Origin: Hydractinia symbiolongicarpus
Lineage: Eukaryota > Cnidaria > Hydrozoa > Anthoathecata > Hydractiniidae
Assembly: GCF_029227915.1 (NCBI RefSeq)
Contig: NC_079875.1
Span: 16,237,001 to 16,301,000, forward strand
Direction of reading: 5' to 3'
DNA: 64,000 bases
A model generated the notes under the pieces. That model was given only the letters and a program-made list of their open reading frames with translations. It was not told the origin of the DNA and searched no databases. Shown here piece after piece: positions 1 to 8,473 of this stretch; within the stretch, counting starts at the first letter, position 1, and every line of letters begins with the position of its first letter. The position numbers and the translations under genes were made by a program.

Positions 1-200
1 CTTTTACGTATTCCGGTGAGGAATGTACGTCAAAAAAATGATGCACAATGATGATAAAAAAAGTGGAGAATGTCTGTTCGGGGCCCTTTTGGGGCTGGGG
101 AGAAGGGGTTTCAGCGGAAATAAACCCTACGTCCTTTTTAACGGTCAGTAAAGTTATCCACGTCAAAATAAATATGGCAGCTCAGAGGCGGTGCTTGTAG
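1..200. other. Flank of the TIR-bounded element, no gene seen
   Basis: No convincing coding frame. The stretch contains a G-rich patch near 81-110 and a run of AT-rich sequence. It lies just outside the left terminal inverted repeat, so it is probably the insertion-site flank. No clear target-site duplication could be matched to the right flank by eye. Confidence 0.3.
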
Positions 201-250
201 GTAGGAAGATGCTTTATCCAAAATGCGATTCCGTGGTTTTAAATTTAAAT
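201..250 (+). repeat. Left terminal inverted repeat of the 3.15 kb element
   Basis: Matches the reverse complement of 3299-3349 with a few mismatches over about 45 bp. The outermost matching bases read GTAGGAAGATGC here and GTGGGAAGATGC on the complement of the right end. The inner part runs into AT-rich sequence around 245-250. Confidence 0.75.
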
Positions 251-865
251 TATTATTAGAATTACGTCACTCAAATATGACGTATTGTTGCGTAATACCG
301 AAATGCATTGGGTGCGCATTTACCAGGAGTTCGCGGAAAAAGCCTGGAGACACAATAAAAATCTAGATGGTAAGTTGTCAAAGTTTTTTTTATTATTCTT
401 GGATATTATAAAGAAAAAATAAAAGCTAAAAATAAATCAAAATCGAAAATTTTTTTCCACTGGATACTTTTGTAGATTGTAAAGAAAAACAGAAATATAT
501 ATTCGAATCCATGAAAGATGTCGATGTAAAAGTTAGATATCTCGAGATAAAATCATTATCATTTCCCTGATTATCAAAAAGATAAATCATTCGGAGTTGC
601 TGGTGAGTTTTAAGTTATAATAAAAAAAATTGATCTTTTGACCAAGAAAAACAAAAAGCAGTAGTCTTCTTTAAAAAAGAAAATCTTTGTGTGTTTTACC
701 AACTTAATTTTTTAGATATTAATTTAAAAAATCACAAGATTCTCTTCGAATAAATCAAGAACAAGGAGTCCCCAACAAATCCTTTGGTCCGGAACTCCTT
801 TTGTGTTTTTTGGGAAAAAACCTTTTTGGTACGAAGTTTTGTCCCATAATAACTAAACGGTTTGT

Positions 866-1060
866 TTGGGTGACGAAAACAACTATTCGTCATGTACTTG
901 CTTGGATTGGCGTAAAACCTTGTTGCCATCCGTTATTAGTGGCAATGTCGCAGATGTATCCTGGAAATCTTTATCGTCACGATACACTTTATCTCCTTTT
1001 TTCATTTTGGAACATGAAGTTGTTAGCAAGGAGGTTACTTTGGAAGATAACCAAATGTAG
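866..1060 (+). pseudogene. Decayed SWIM-type zinc-finger segment
   Basis: The plus frame shows a C-x-C-x-D-W followed by LLP and then a W-x-S-L-x3-Y-x2-SPFF block. This resembles the SWIM finger region (C-x-C-x(n)-C-x-H, then a W/SPFF tail) of transposon-associated proteins in invertebrates. The expected C-x-H half (CCH) appears only in a different frame at about 917-930, so an indel seems to have broken the frame. No upstream transposase domain is readable. It lies inside the TIR-bounded element and could be the remnant of its original main gene. Confidence 0.4.
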
Positions 1061-1093
1061 AACGATCGGATAGAACGAGCCGCGGCTCTTGCA

Positions 1094-1441
1094 GTGGGCA
1101 TGGGTCAAGTAGGTCTCAAGAATGCTTCCAAAAGGATACAGTATAAGGTGCACAAACATGAGTGCATCAAACTCCTAGCTGAATCAAAACTAGGCACTGT
1201 ATACGATAAGATCTCCAGAGCGATCCAAGATGTTATAATTTCAGACGATGAGTTTACATGGATCATGCAGGAAAAACAGCGCTATAGGATGCTCAAGGAG
1301 CAGATCCGACAACGAACGAAAAGGGCTGTGAAATCCATCAACGACAATGAACGTGCAGAGTTGCTAGCACAAGGCAGGCAAGAAGCCAAGGATGAAATTT
1401 TTAAAAAACTGCAATCTGCGCAGTATGCCAGCGCTACTTAG
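1094..1441 (+). CDS. Basic helical protein of the TIR element, unknown function
   Basis: A 115-aa ORF starting at an ATG within Met-Gly-Met-Gly; the frame is open upstream only briefly. It is rich in Lys, Arg, Glu and Gln and is predicted by eye to be mostly helical. A central stretch (about residues 51-78) has the pattern ISDDEF-x3-M-x-E-x2-RY-x2-LKEQIR-x(3)-K. I recall similar short proteins from cnidarian repetitive loci, but I cannot name a family. It ends 43 bp before the convergent minus-strand cluster. Codon use looks protein-like and there are no introns. Function unknown; a nucleic-acid-binding or structural role within the element is inference. Confidence 0.55.
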   Translation: MGMGQVGLKNASKRIQYKVHKHECIKLLAESKLGTVYDKISRAIQDVIISDDEFTWIMQEKQRYRMLKEQIRQRTKRAVKSINDNERAELLAQGRQEAKDEIFKKLQSAQYASAT

Positions 1442-1483
1442 AGTCTCCACCTGCTTACAAAGTCTAATATGTTGGTCAACATA

Positions 1484-1744
1484 CTAGACGATTACTTCTC
1501 CTGTATCTTGATCTATGAGCAAGTCGCCATCATGTACGACACGTCGCTGAGCGAGATCCCTCAAATATTGTTCAAGATTTTTCTCCCATGCAATTTTAGC
1601 ACAAGGCTCGCAGTACAATCCGTCCGTTTGTGTCGACGCATCCTTATACTTGACCTTGCGTATGGCCTCAATAAGGTCTATTCGCTTCAACGTGGAGTAC
1701 CCTTTGAGACCTAAGGCTTTAGCTTCTTGTCGCAGTTTGTCCAT
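1484..1744 (-). CDS. SAP-like (helix-extension-helix) small protein
   Basis: An 86-aa ORF. Residues 1-31 read as a SAP or Rho-N-like DNA-binding motif: LRQEAKALGLKGYSTLKR followed by DLIEAI. The middle holds a Cys-x2-Cys pair (YCEPCAK, residues about 44-50) that could be half of a metal site. The C-terminus is acidic and carries a DQDTGEV stretch. It is the most downstream of three minus-strand ORFs, 78 bp from its upstream neighbour, suggesting a shared transcript. SAP modules bind DNA in chromatin proteins and in viral and transposon proteins, so a DNA-binding role in the element is likely, but this is inferred from one short motif. Confidence 0.55.
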   Translation of the reverse strand: MDKLRQEAKALGLKGYSTLKRIDLIEAIRKVKYKDASTQTDGLYCEPCAKIAWEKNLEQYLRDLAQRRVVHDGDLLIDQDTGEVIV

Positions 1745-1822
1745 TTGTTTATGTGAACAGCGCTAGGCTTTCGTTATTTTTGTGACTGTCTCCAGTCACA
1801 AAAGATTACTTTTTTTGTCTTT

Positions 1823-2158
1823 TTAGTCTTCCACTTCCACAAGGTCGTAATCATAGTAAAATTGACCAGGATTCTTCGTAGATTGTTTCTTTCCCAGTGA
1901 TTTGATGAACATCTGACCTGTTCGACCTATCAAAGCTTCTCTCAGTACACTCGTTGCCCATGCTCGAAATTGTTCACCATCGCAATCGATCAATGTGATG
2001 ACAGTTGCATCACCTTTTTTGGTCTTGATCTCTTCAACATACTCAATTTTGAATATGATTCCAGTGGGAACATCACGCCACTTCATAATACTCTCGTGTT
2101 CTGATTTCAATGCATCAAATTGTTCTGCAGATAGGAAAGGCATCTCTTTATTATACAT
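1823..2158 (-). CDS. Probable OB-fold single-stranded-DNA-binding protein
   Basis: A 111-aa ORF with a good ATG and no introns. After a short helical N-terminus (residues 1-27) comes a strand pattern typical of an OB fold: VPTGIIFKIEYVEEIKTKKG, then ATVITLIDCDGEQFRAWAT, a helix-like region, and a final strand GQFYYDYDLVEVE. Length and layout match small SSB-like proteins of mobile elements and DNA viruses rather than replication protein A. It lies 35 bp downstream of the ankyrin ORF on the same strand. If correct, an SSB implies replication through single-stranded intermediates. No family member was confirmed by search. Confidence 0.5.
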   Translation of the reverse strand: MYNKEMPFLSAEQFDALKSEHESIMKWRDVPTGIIFKIEYVEEIKTKKGDATVITLIDCDGEQFRAWATSVLREALIGRTGQMFIKSLGKKQSTKNPGQFYYDYDLVEVED

Positions 2159-2193
2159 TTTTTAAACCTCAACCAGGATCAAAATACTGGTCA

Positions 2194-2826
2194 TTACTTC
2201 CATAATTTAGATATCTCGCGCTTTTCTTCCTCATCTAAACACCAATTCCAATATCGATCCGGATGCCACGCCACTGGCATTACCTCATTCCATAGTTTTG
2301 CATAAAAATTGCGCTTGTGATGATGTCGCAGCAATTCATCATGAATTATATCAAAACCACGCAGCAATACAACAATCTCGATGTGACTATTTTCAGCTGC
2401 AATTTCTAGAGCCCAATCAAAGTCCGTCGCACCCCACTCTTTGCACAGCTTAACAATCTCGATGTGACTATTTTCAGCTGCAATTTCTAGAGCCAAATTA
2501 AAGTCCGTCGCACCCCACTCTTTGCACAGCTTAACAATCTCGATGTGACCATTGAGAGCTGCAAGTACCATCGGCAAATCAAATTCTGTCGCACCCCACT
2601 CTTTGAACACCTTAACCATCTCGATGTGACCATTGAGAGCTGCATTAAGAATGGCCCCATTAAAGTCTGTCGCACCCCACTCTTTGCACAGCTTAACAAT
2701 CTCGATGTGACCATTTTTAGCTGCAAGTCCCATGGCCCAATTAAAGTTCGTTGCACCCCATTCTTTGCACAGCTTAACAATCTCGATGTGACCATTTTTA
2801 GCTGCATTTTCTAACGCACTGGACAT
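2194..2826 (-). CDS. Ankyrin-repeat protein resembling large-DNA-virus ankyrins
   Basis: A 210-aa ORF with about six near-identical ~32-aa ankyrin repeats (consensus NGHIEIVKLCKEWGATDF, then N-x-A-(M/L)-x3-AA) over residues 1-160. The C-terminal ~45 residues are different: basic/aromatic, with AWHPDRYWNWCLDEEEK near the end. I recall that repeat consensus and a tail of this type from ankyrin proteins of marseillevirus-like and other giant DNA viruses; this is memory-based, not searched. Ankyrin repeats bind proteins, and the specific partner is unknown. Repeat DNA is very uniform (recent internal amplification or conversion). First ORF of the minus-strand cluster; a plausible promoter region is at 2830-3000. 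Confidence 0.7.
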   Translation of the reverse strand: MSSALENAAKNGHIEIVKLCKEWGATNFNWAMGLAAKNGHIEIVKLCKEWGATDFNGAILNAALNGHIEMVKVFKEWGATEFDLPMVLAALNGHIEIVKLCKEWGATDFNLALEIAAENSHIEIVKLCKEWGATDFDWALEIAAENSHIEIVVLLRGFDIIHDELLRHHHKRNFYAKLWNEVMPVAWHPDRYWNWCLDEEEKREISKLWK

Positions 2827-2829
2827 TTT

Positions 2830-3000
2830 ATTTTTTATGTTGTGACCCTAACCAGGGTGACAACATTGCGGTCGTACGAGAGTGCTGCAGGACAGCGGTA
2901 ATTGCCCGCGGTATTGACCCTTTGCGCAGAGGATCAGTATAGCGAGGAAACAGTGCTGCGCTAGACCCTTGAAATTAGGGTTTGACTCAAAAAACGGCGA
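2830..3000 (-). promoter_or_regulatory. Candidate upstream region of the minus-strand ORF cluster
   Basis: GC-rich sequence directly upstream of the ankyrin ORF, with no ORF of its own, between the cluster and the right end of the element. It would carry any promoter for the three minus-strand ORFs. No TATA box or other named motif was recognised, so this is positional inference only. Confidence 0.2.
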
Positions 3001-3036
3001 TAAGTCGGAAGAGCGCTAGAGAGCTCCACTTTCATT

Positions 3037-3225
3037 GTGTCGGCTTGGCTGCTGAAAAAAAAGTTTTCATCCATAATCAACATTGTCTCTAAAAAAGAAG
3101 AAAATCATGCGACATCTGTGGTTGAAGAGTTCCCTGAATACGATCCTTCTGTCATTTATGATGTACCAATGGAGCAGGAGCAGTTTAATGACGCTGCTGC
3201 TCAACTACCAATAAAATCTGGGTAA
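3037..3225 (+). other. Open frame without ATG near the right end of the element
   Basis: About 60 open codons with protein-like composition, including an acidic patch EEFPEYDPSVIYDVPMEQEQ, but starting only at a GTG. It ends in a sequence that could be a splice donor (GGGTAAAT at about 3221). It could be an internal exon of an older element gene or a chance frame. No domain recognised. Confidence 0.25.
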
Positions 3226-3298
3226 ATCGGGGATCTGGGTAATAAGTGCGTCTTAAGGAAGCCATATTTAATGCCGAAGTATTTTAAATAAGAGTTGA

Positions 3299-3349
3299 TT
3301 TTAAAATTTTAAACCACGGAATGGCATTTTGGATAAAGCATCTTCCCAC
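3299..3349 (-). repeat. Right terminal inverted repeat of the 3.15 kb element
   Basis: Reverse-complement partner of 201-250. It holds the complement of the core GATGCTTTATCCAAAATG, then a near match through the CCGTGGTTT stretch. Flank bases after 3350 do not obviously repeat the left flank. Confidence 0.75.
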
Positions 3350-5625
3350 AACAAAGAAGATGTGATAACTTATTATATAGCTACCCATCCTAATGTGGTT
3401 AAGTACCAGAAGCCCAGGTTCTCTTTATAAATGCCTGTCCGTCATCGCAAAATATTGGAAAGTCACTTCTAACCCCAAGAAGTGTCTTTTTTTGCAGGTC
3501 GTATCCATGTTTTTATAGGTCGGCTATTATATATACCTAAAAAACTGCAGCGCAGAAACAGCAACAGAATGCAGTTTTTACTCGGTCTGTGATCTGTGGA
3601 TGCGTAGGATTTAACTTTATTTTTTAGTGTTGTTGTCCAGTAACGTTTAATCTAAAAAATGAGCCACAACAAAGAACGCAACGCAATGATAGCTACAATT
3701 TTGCCACTTTTTCCAAAACAACTTTAGTATTTGCTAGCTAGCTATCTAGCTACAATCGTGGACAAAAATATTGAGACTAATGCAGTTTTTTACTTATTTT
3801 CCAAATATGGACAAAAGAGTGAATTAGTCAATACTCTGCAGCCGGCAGTCTGCAAAGTCGCTACTTTTGCACACACGCAGGCCAGGCAGAGAGTGTTTGC
3901 TAGACATAATTCACGTCGGGGACCATGAAGGCCCCGAAATCGTGATTAATGGCCTTGCTGACGGCAGCAACAAGTAGCACATTTTAAGAATTTCGGATTT
4001 ACCAAATAACCTAAGATCCGAAGTCCTAAGTCCACTCTGAACATTGAAAATTGAACTTTGACAAGTTGAAGATATGTGAATTTAATATATATAGAATGAG
4101 CCTACACACTTACTTGTGGTTACGAACTTCGAAATTCCTTGTCTTGTCCCAACATATTGTGACAACGACTGTAGCTATATATAGTTCTAGTTTACTATGC
4201 CATTTTTCATTCACACTTGCAATATTGAATTAAAATTTGGGGTCCTCCAAACAGTCTTGACGTTAATCATATTATGGTTTTGCAAAATTTTGCTATTCGA
4301 CTCATGTCTTTGAATCTCGAAGAGCATCATCCAGCACCGACATATCCAGAGGGGTTTTGCTACCAGTTTACCCGTATGGGATCCCAAATTCTTATACCAA
4401 AAATGAAGTAAATATAAGCTCTAAGTAGTATGTTTTTCTTCAGCAAATTTGCGATCCTTCAAAACGATTAAACTGCTTGGGTTTGACGTACATGCGATCA
4501 CATTCGTAACATTTGAATGTTTTGAATTCACGAGCCTACCACCATCTTTACTCACTTGGCAATTTCAAAATAAATCGAGTGAACGATAGCTTCAGCCTAT
4601 GTAATAGACCTAACTCTATGTCTGTGAACGTAGGCTAGTGAAAGGTTTCCCGTCAAAATCAATACAGCGCTGGGGACAAGGTTGGTAATCACAATTTTAT
4701 TGGTTGGTAATTCGTATCAAAACTTCGTATCAATAATTCATAAGGCTTAAATTAACATCAGCATTCGGCACTGCCGACGTTACAAAGATACCGTAGTTTC
4801 GTCGGCAAAAAAAATTGCCAACATAATTTTGTTGTGAAATTTAAATGAATGGTATTATGAAGAACGTAAGGTATAGAGAACATTAAAGTCACAAAGAATA
4901 CTGTGAGAAGAGTGCGCACCCATGCAAGTTAAATGTAGCCAGAACATGTGATAGGTTAGGTGTCCCGCACCTTAATACAGCTTTCGGACAAATGTTCTCA
5001 TGATGTAATACCAAAGAAAACACATGTTCAATAAAGTTTAAAAAATCTTTTTAAAAGGGAAAAGAGAACATGTTTAGTAATAATGATCAAAAAAATTGTA
5101 TATTGTATTAAAAAGAAGTCCAGAAGTTCTGTCTCCCACACGACACAGCAGGCAATAAGTCAGTCCTGCCCTCGGTTTTGTGAGAAGAGGTGTTCTGCGA
5201 AGACTCTAACAATTGAGTCTCCTGTACAGTTCTGCTTTGCATTGAACTGTGCCTGTGACAAGCACTGTCGAAGCATGTCACCGGTGACTTCTTCGATGTT
5301 CAACTTAATGATCCCCTGACCTTCAGTTCGTAAATAGCATGTGTACAACTTACTTTTTAATCAGTTTATCTTTAAACACAGAAAGCTAGTTGGAACAATT
5401 ATGTAAAAAATGCAAGTATATAATAATTCTATAAAATTTTGCTGTTTTGAGTGCCGCAAAGCCATTTTCCAGCAATCTAGGGAACTCAAAACCCAAAATT
5501 TCCCCTTCTGCACCAACCTTGGTGGTGCCTCACGGAGATACTAACCTAAGCAAAAGTTGGGTATAAGAAAACGGTAGTCCCAAAAAAACTCTGAATACGT
5601 CACTATCCAGTCACCTGTATGGTAA
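3350..5625. other. Intergenic, no gene seen
   Basis: AT-rich sequence with only short chance frames. A short inverted repeat surrounds 3908-3947 (arms built from CGGGGACC and GGCCCCG). Around 5083-5348 there is a somewhat GC-richer patch open on both strands (minus frame of 62 aa) with no recognised domain. Confidence 0.4.
3990..4160. repeat. Dispersed repeat, second copy near 22330-22500
   Basis: Shares an ordered series of short matches with 22330-22500: an AATAACCTAA block, a GTCC(T)AAGTCC-like block, and TACGAACTTCGAAATTC. Divergence is high. A third partial match to the AAGTCCTAAGTC block lies at about 48286-48300. Family unknown. Confidence 0.35.
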
Positions 5626-5628
5626 TTT

Positions 5629-5923
5629 TGAGCTCCTCAAATTCTCTGATATTGTCCAATGTCACAATATTCTATTTTTACATAAACTATTTCATGAAAA
5701 ATGTCCTGCTTCTATCTTTATACATTTGCGGTTGACTTCACCCATGCTCAAGGCACTTGGGCAAAGAAGATTGGTTTGCTCAATCTCCCTACCTTTAATA
5801 TATGCTGTTTCTTTTGGTAAAAACTTAGTTAGATTTAATGCCATTAATTCCTGGAATAAGTTGCAGTCTTTAATGACTAGAAAATTTGTTTCCCTTGATT
5901 ATTTAATCCTAGAAGTGATCTGA
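5629..5923 (+). mobile_element. LINE ORF2 C-terminal remnant
   Basis: One open frame from about 5629 reads ELLKFSDIVQCHNILFLHKL, followed further on by a short CPASIF block and, near the end, VRFNAINSWNKLQ. This is the layout seen after the reverse transcriptase domain in non-LTR elements: a helical segment, then an (I/V)R(F/Y)-x2-(I/P)-x2-WN motif. Upstream RT motifs are absent, so only the 3' end survives, consistent with 5' truncation. The clade (CR1-like or another) is not assigned. Confidence 0.55.
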
Positions 5924-6501
5924 AAAAGTACTTTGTTTCGTCTTACTAATCCTTCTCGTTTCTCGCATGGTTGTTTATCATTTGACCCACTATTATTACT
6001 GGAATTGGGACAGGTAACATTGTAAACAGGTATCCTGCATGGCGCACTGAATCCACTATGCTATCAGGATCTTCACAATGAGAAAAGATTGTGATAGCAT
6101 TGTGATTACCATTTTAAGGTCCCAAAAGTCATGATGGTTTGCGATGTTCATGTTAAAGTGCCATGTGTGGTGTGTTAAAAATTGAAATATTTTGTTTTTA
6201 ACTTTAAATCATATATATAATTGTTATAATTATCAGACCATTAACCATGTTTAAATACTGTTTAACTTGTTTTGCTAAACTTCTGGACTGCAAAAGACAT
6301 TAGATATTTTTAAAAGGCATGTTTATTAGCAAAAAAATTTTTTTATGTAAATGTGGGACATTTAAAGTCTTAAAAAGTTTTTTTTGCATAAGTATATATA
6401 TCCTAGCCATCAACAAAAAAGAAATCCAAGATTACATAATATCTTGCATGTCTTTTGTTATCTAACTCATGCTCATGCTGTATGTTATTTAGAGCAACAA
6501 A

Positions 6502-7338
6502 ATGTTAGCGTTGACCTCAAAAGGAAGATTGCTTTTTCAACAAGGAACTCGTTTGTGCTCCACAGCTGGCTATCAGTTTTTGGATGTCACCACAGATTCG
6601 AAAAAAGGGTATGGCATATTAGAAATGAAGAAGGGCCGTGTCAACAGTTTGAGTTTAGAAATGATAACAGAACTGAACAATGCAATAGACAATCTCGAAA
6701 AGGACAAGAATTGTCGTGGAGTTGTAATCACTTCAAAAGTACCAGTGTTTAGTGCTGGTCTCGACATATTAGAAATGTACCAGCCTAAGCCTGACAGGTT
6801 GCGAGAGTTTTGGATTAGCTTTCAAGATTTAAAGTACAAATTATTTAGTAGTAGTATGGTTTTGATTGCTGCCATTAATGGTGCTTGTCCTGCAGGCGGG
6901 TGTGCAATAGCATTCAGCTGTGATTATCGACTATTGTCAGATGGAAAGCACAAAATGGGATTAAATGAAACTTTACTCGGGCTTGCTGCTCCTCTTTGGT
7001 TAAGCAACTCCATGAAGCTTCTTGTTGGTCATCGACAAGCTGAAAAGTTGCTTAGTTTAGGTATAATGTGCCCTCCTACTGAAGCTCTTAAAGTTGGCAT
7101 GGTTGATGAAGTAGTAAAACCAGATGAGTTGATGAACAAAAGTTTGGCAGAAATGGAAAAATGGTTGAAAATTCCAGATGTTGGCAGAATCCAGACAAAA
7201 GTTTTAACAAGGAGGAAGTTTCTGCAAGAATTTCAGGATGGACGGGAGGATGATTTAAACTTTTTTCTTCAAAGTATTCAGAATCCTCTGCTCCAAGAAC
7301 AACTTGGTCATTACCTAGAAGCATTGAAAAAGAAATAA
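6502..7338 (+). CDS. ECI1: Enoyl-CoA delta isomerase 1, mitochondrial (crotonase fold)
   Basis: 278 aa in a single open exon. It converts 3-cis/trans-enoyl-CoA to 2-trans-enoyl-CoA so that unsaturated fatty acids can enter beta-oxidation in the mitochondrial matrix. The N-terminal ~25 residues are basic, hydroxylated and acid-free, fitting a transit peptide. The crotonase core follows: SAGLDILEM (residues 84-92, oxyanion-hole region), INGACPAGGCAIA (about 125-137), CDYRLL, then MGLNETLLG (152-160) whose Glu156 corresponds to the catalytic Glu of ECI1. The C-terminal helix ending HYLEALKKK is as in animal ECI1. Length is close to human ECI1. The absence of introns is odd among intron-rich neighbours. 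The sequence ATTTAG just before the start (6486-6493) could be an acceptor for a 5' leader exon or a spliced leader. An AATAAA lies at 7459-7464. Confidence 0.93.
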   Translation: MLALTSKGRLLFQQGTRLCSTAGYQFLDVTTDSKKGYGILEMKKGRVNSLSLEMITELNNAIDNLEKDKNCRGVVITSKVPVFSAGLDILEMYQPKPDRLREFWISFQDLKYKLFSSSMVLIAAINGACPAGGCAIAFSCDYRLLSDGKHKMGLNETLLGLAAPLWLSNSMKLLVGHRQAEKLLSLGIMCPPTEALKVGMVDEVVKPDELMNKSLAEMEKWLKIPDVGRIQTKVLTRRKFLQEFQDGREDDLNFFLQSIQNPLLQEQLGHYLEALKKK

Positions 7339-7458
7339 TTTGACTTAAGAATCTAGATATATTTATTTTTTTATCTTGTCTCTTTAAAGATCCCTGCTAA
7401 GTTACTAGAAATAATATCTTTTCCCTTTTATTTTTATATGAGTTGTTCAGTTTTATAA

Positions 7459-7464
7459 AATAAA
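7459..7464 (+). terminator. Candidate polyadenylation signal of ECI1
   Basis: A canonical AATAAA hexamer about 120 bp after the ECI1 stop codon. No transcript evidence; hexamers are common in AT-rich DNA. Confidence 0.4.
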
Positions 7465-7845
7465 CTAGAGATATCTATTCAGTTCAAACAATCATAACCA
7501 TTTGGATGCATTTGACTAGTATATATATGACCAATAATGACCGCTTTGTGAAGTCCTAATACTCCTTATATATAGCTTAGTAAAATGTGTTACCTATATG
7601 GTTGTTTTTTACTGATTTAATTTGGAATGAAACAAAAAAACATGTTTTTTTACGACATGAACATTAATATGTGGCTAATTTTTGTACGATGCCAAACTAA
7701 CAGTGATGTTTTTATTATTGCATTACAAATTGGCTTTTTTTTCGTAGTACATAGCATGTATAACAAACTGGTGTAACAGAGTAAAATTATTTTCGTATGC
7801 TTATATTGTTCTCATACTGTCAAGTTAGGGATATATTTAATGTTT

Positions 7846-8055
7846 GTGTAATGGTAGTAGCGTTGTCACCTGATTTAAAATGGTTGGGCTCTCAAAATAC
7901 ATAGCTTCACATAATACGCTCTTTTTTTAAAAGCATACTTAACCTCAGATTCTCTAAAATATAAGCATAGAATGAGCATAGAATAAGCCTAAAAACTTTT
8001 CCTCCCATTGATTTGTTCCTAAATCAGGTGCAAGGAATACTGTTACACAAAGAGA
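7846..8055. mobile_element. Short inverted-repeat (MITE-like) element
   Basis: The left arm (7846-7890, containing TTTGTGTAATGGTAGTAGCG and CACCTGATTTA) matches the reverse complement of the right arm (about 8010-8055) with a few differences. About 120 bp of AT-rich unique sequence lies between. No ORF. This fits a small non-autonomous DNA transposon or two SINE-like units in opposite orientation. Confidence 0.45.
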
Positions 8056-8400
8056 TACATAAAAAAATTGATGCGGTTACAAAAAACAGCATGAAGTGAT
8101 CTTGGAACTACTATGTACAAAAATGAAACCTGTAACCAATGCAACAAATTTAATTGAAAAAAGTAGAATAACAACAGAGTGGCTTTTCTTTTCAGAGAGT
8201 AAAATTAGTTTTAAAATTAAGCAGATATATATTTCAAGCAAAATTTCATGTTTAAATTGAAAACATCTTAAGCATATTGAGGTTGTATTTAATCTGAACA
8301 ACTGAGAATCTAAACAATTTAATTTTATTAAAAGTCATATTCTCTTAATTTTTATATTTTTTAGGTTTAAAGTGGTAATAGTATTTACTAATAAAGCACA

Positions 8401-8473
8401 ACAAAATCACAAGGCCGTTATGCAGCAGGTTTAAGCAATTTTATTACACAAAGACAGATGTGGCTTACAGGAG
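8401..8473 (+). pseudogene. Decayed duplicate of SIRT6 coding exon 1
   Basis: The stretch carries TATGCAGCAGGTTTAAGCAA, then GATGTGGCTTACAGGAG followed by GTAAT, paralleling the true first coding exon (9155-9226) and its donor. The initiator ATG region is degraded (CCGTTATGC in place of the ATGTCTGTC context) and the second half is out of frame. Similarity begins upstream at a TTTTTAG acceptor-like sequence near 8360, so the duplicated unit includes the intron edge. It should not yield a functional N-terminus. Confidence 0.7.

Larger units (their letters stand above)
201..3349. mobile_element. Compact TIR-bounded DNA element with virus-like small ORFs
   Basis: An imperfect inverted repeat of about 45-50 bp brackets this 3.15 kb segment (left arm 201-250, right arm 3299-3349; the shared core reads GAAGATGCTTTATCCAAAAT on the left and its complement on the right). 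Inside are short, closely packed, intronless ORFs with higher GC than the flanks: one on plus (1094-1441), then three on minus (1484-1744, 1823-2158, 2194-2826) arranged convergently with only 35-78 bp between the minus ORFs. This gene density is foreign to the neighbourhood, where genes are intron-rich and widely spaced. No recognisable intact transposase or integrase was found, so it may be non-autonomous, partly decayed, or use an unrecognised replication protein. The superfamily is not assigned. Confidence 0.7.
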
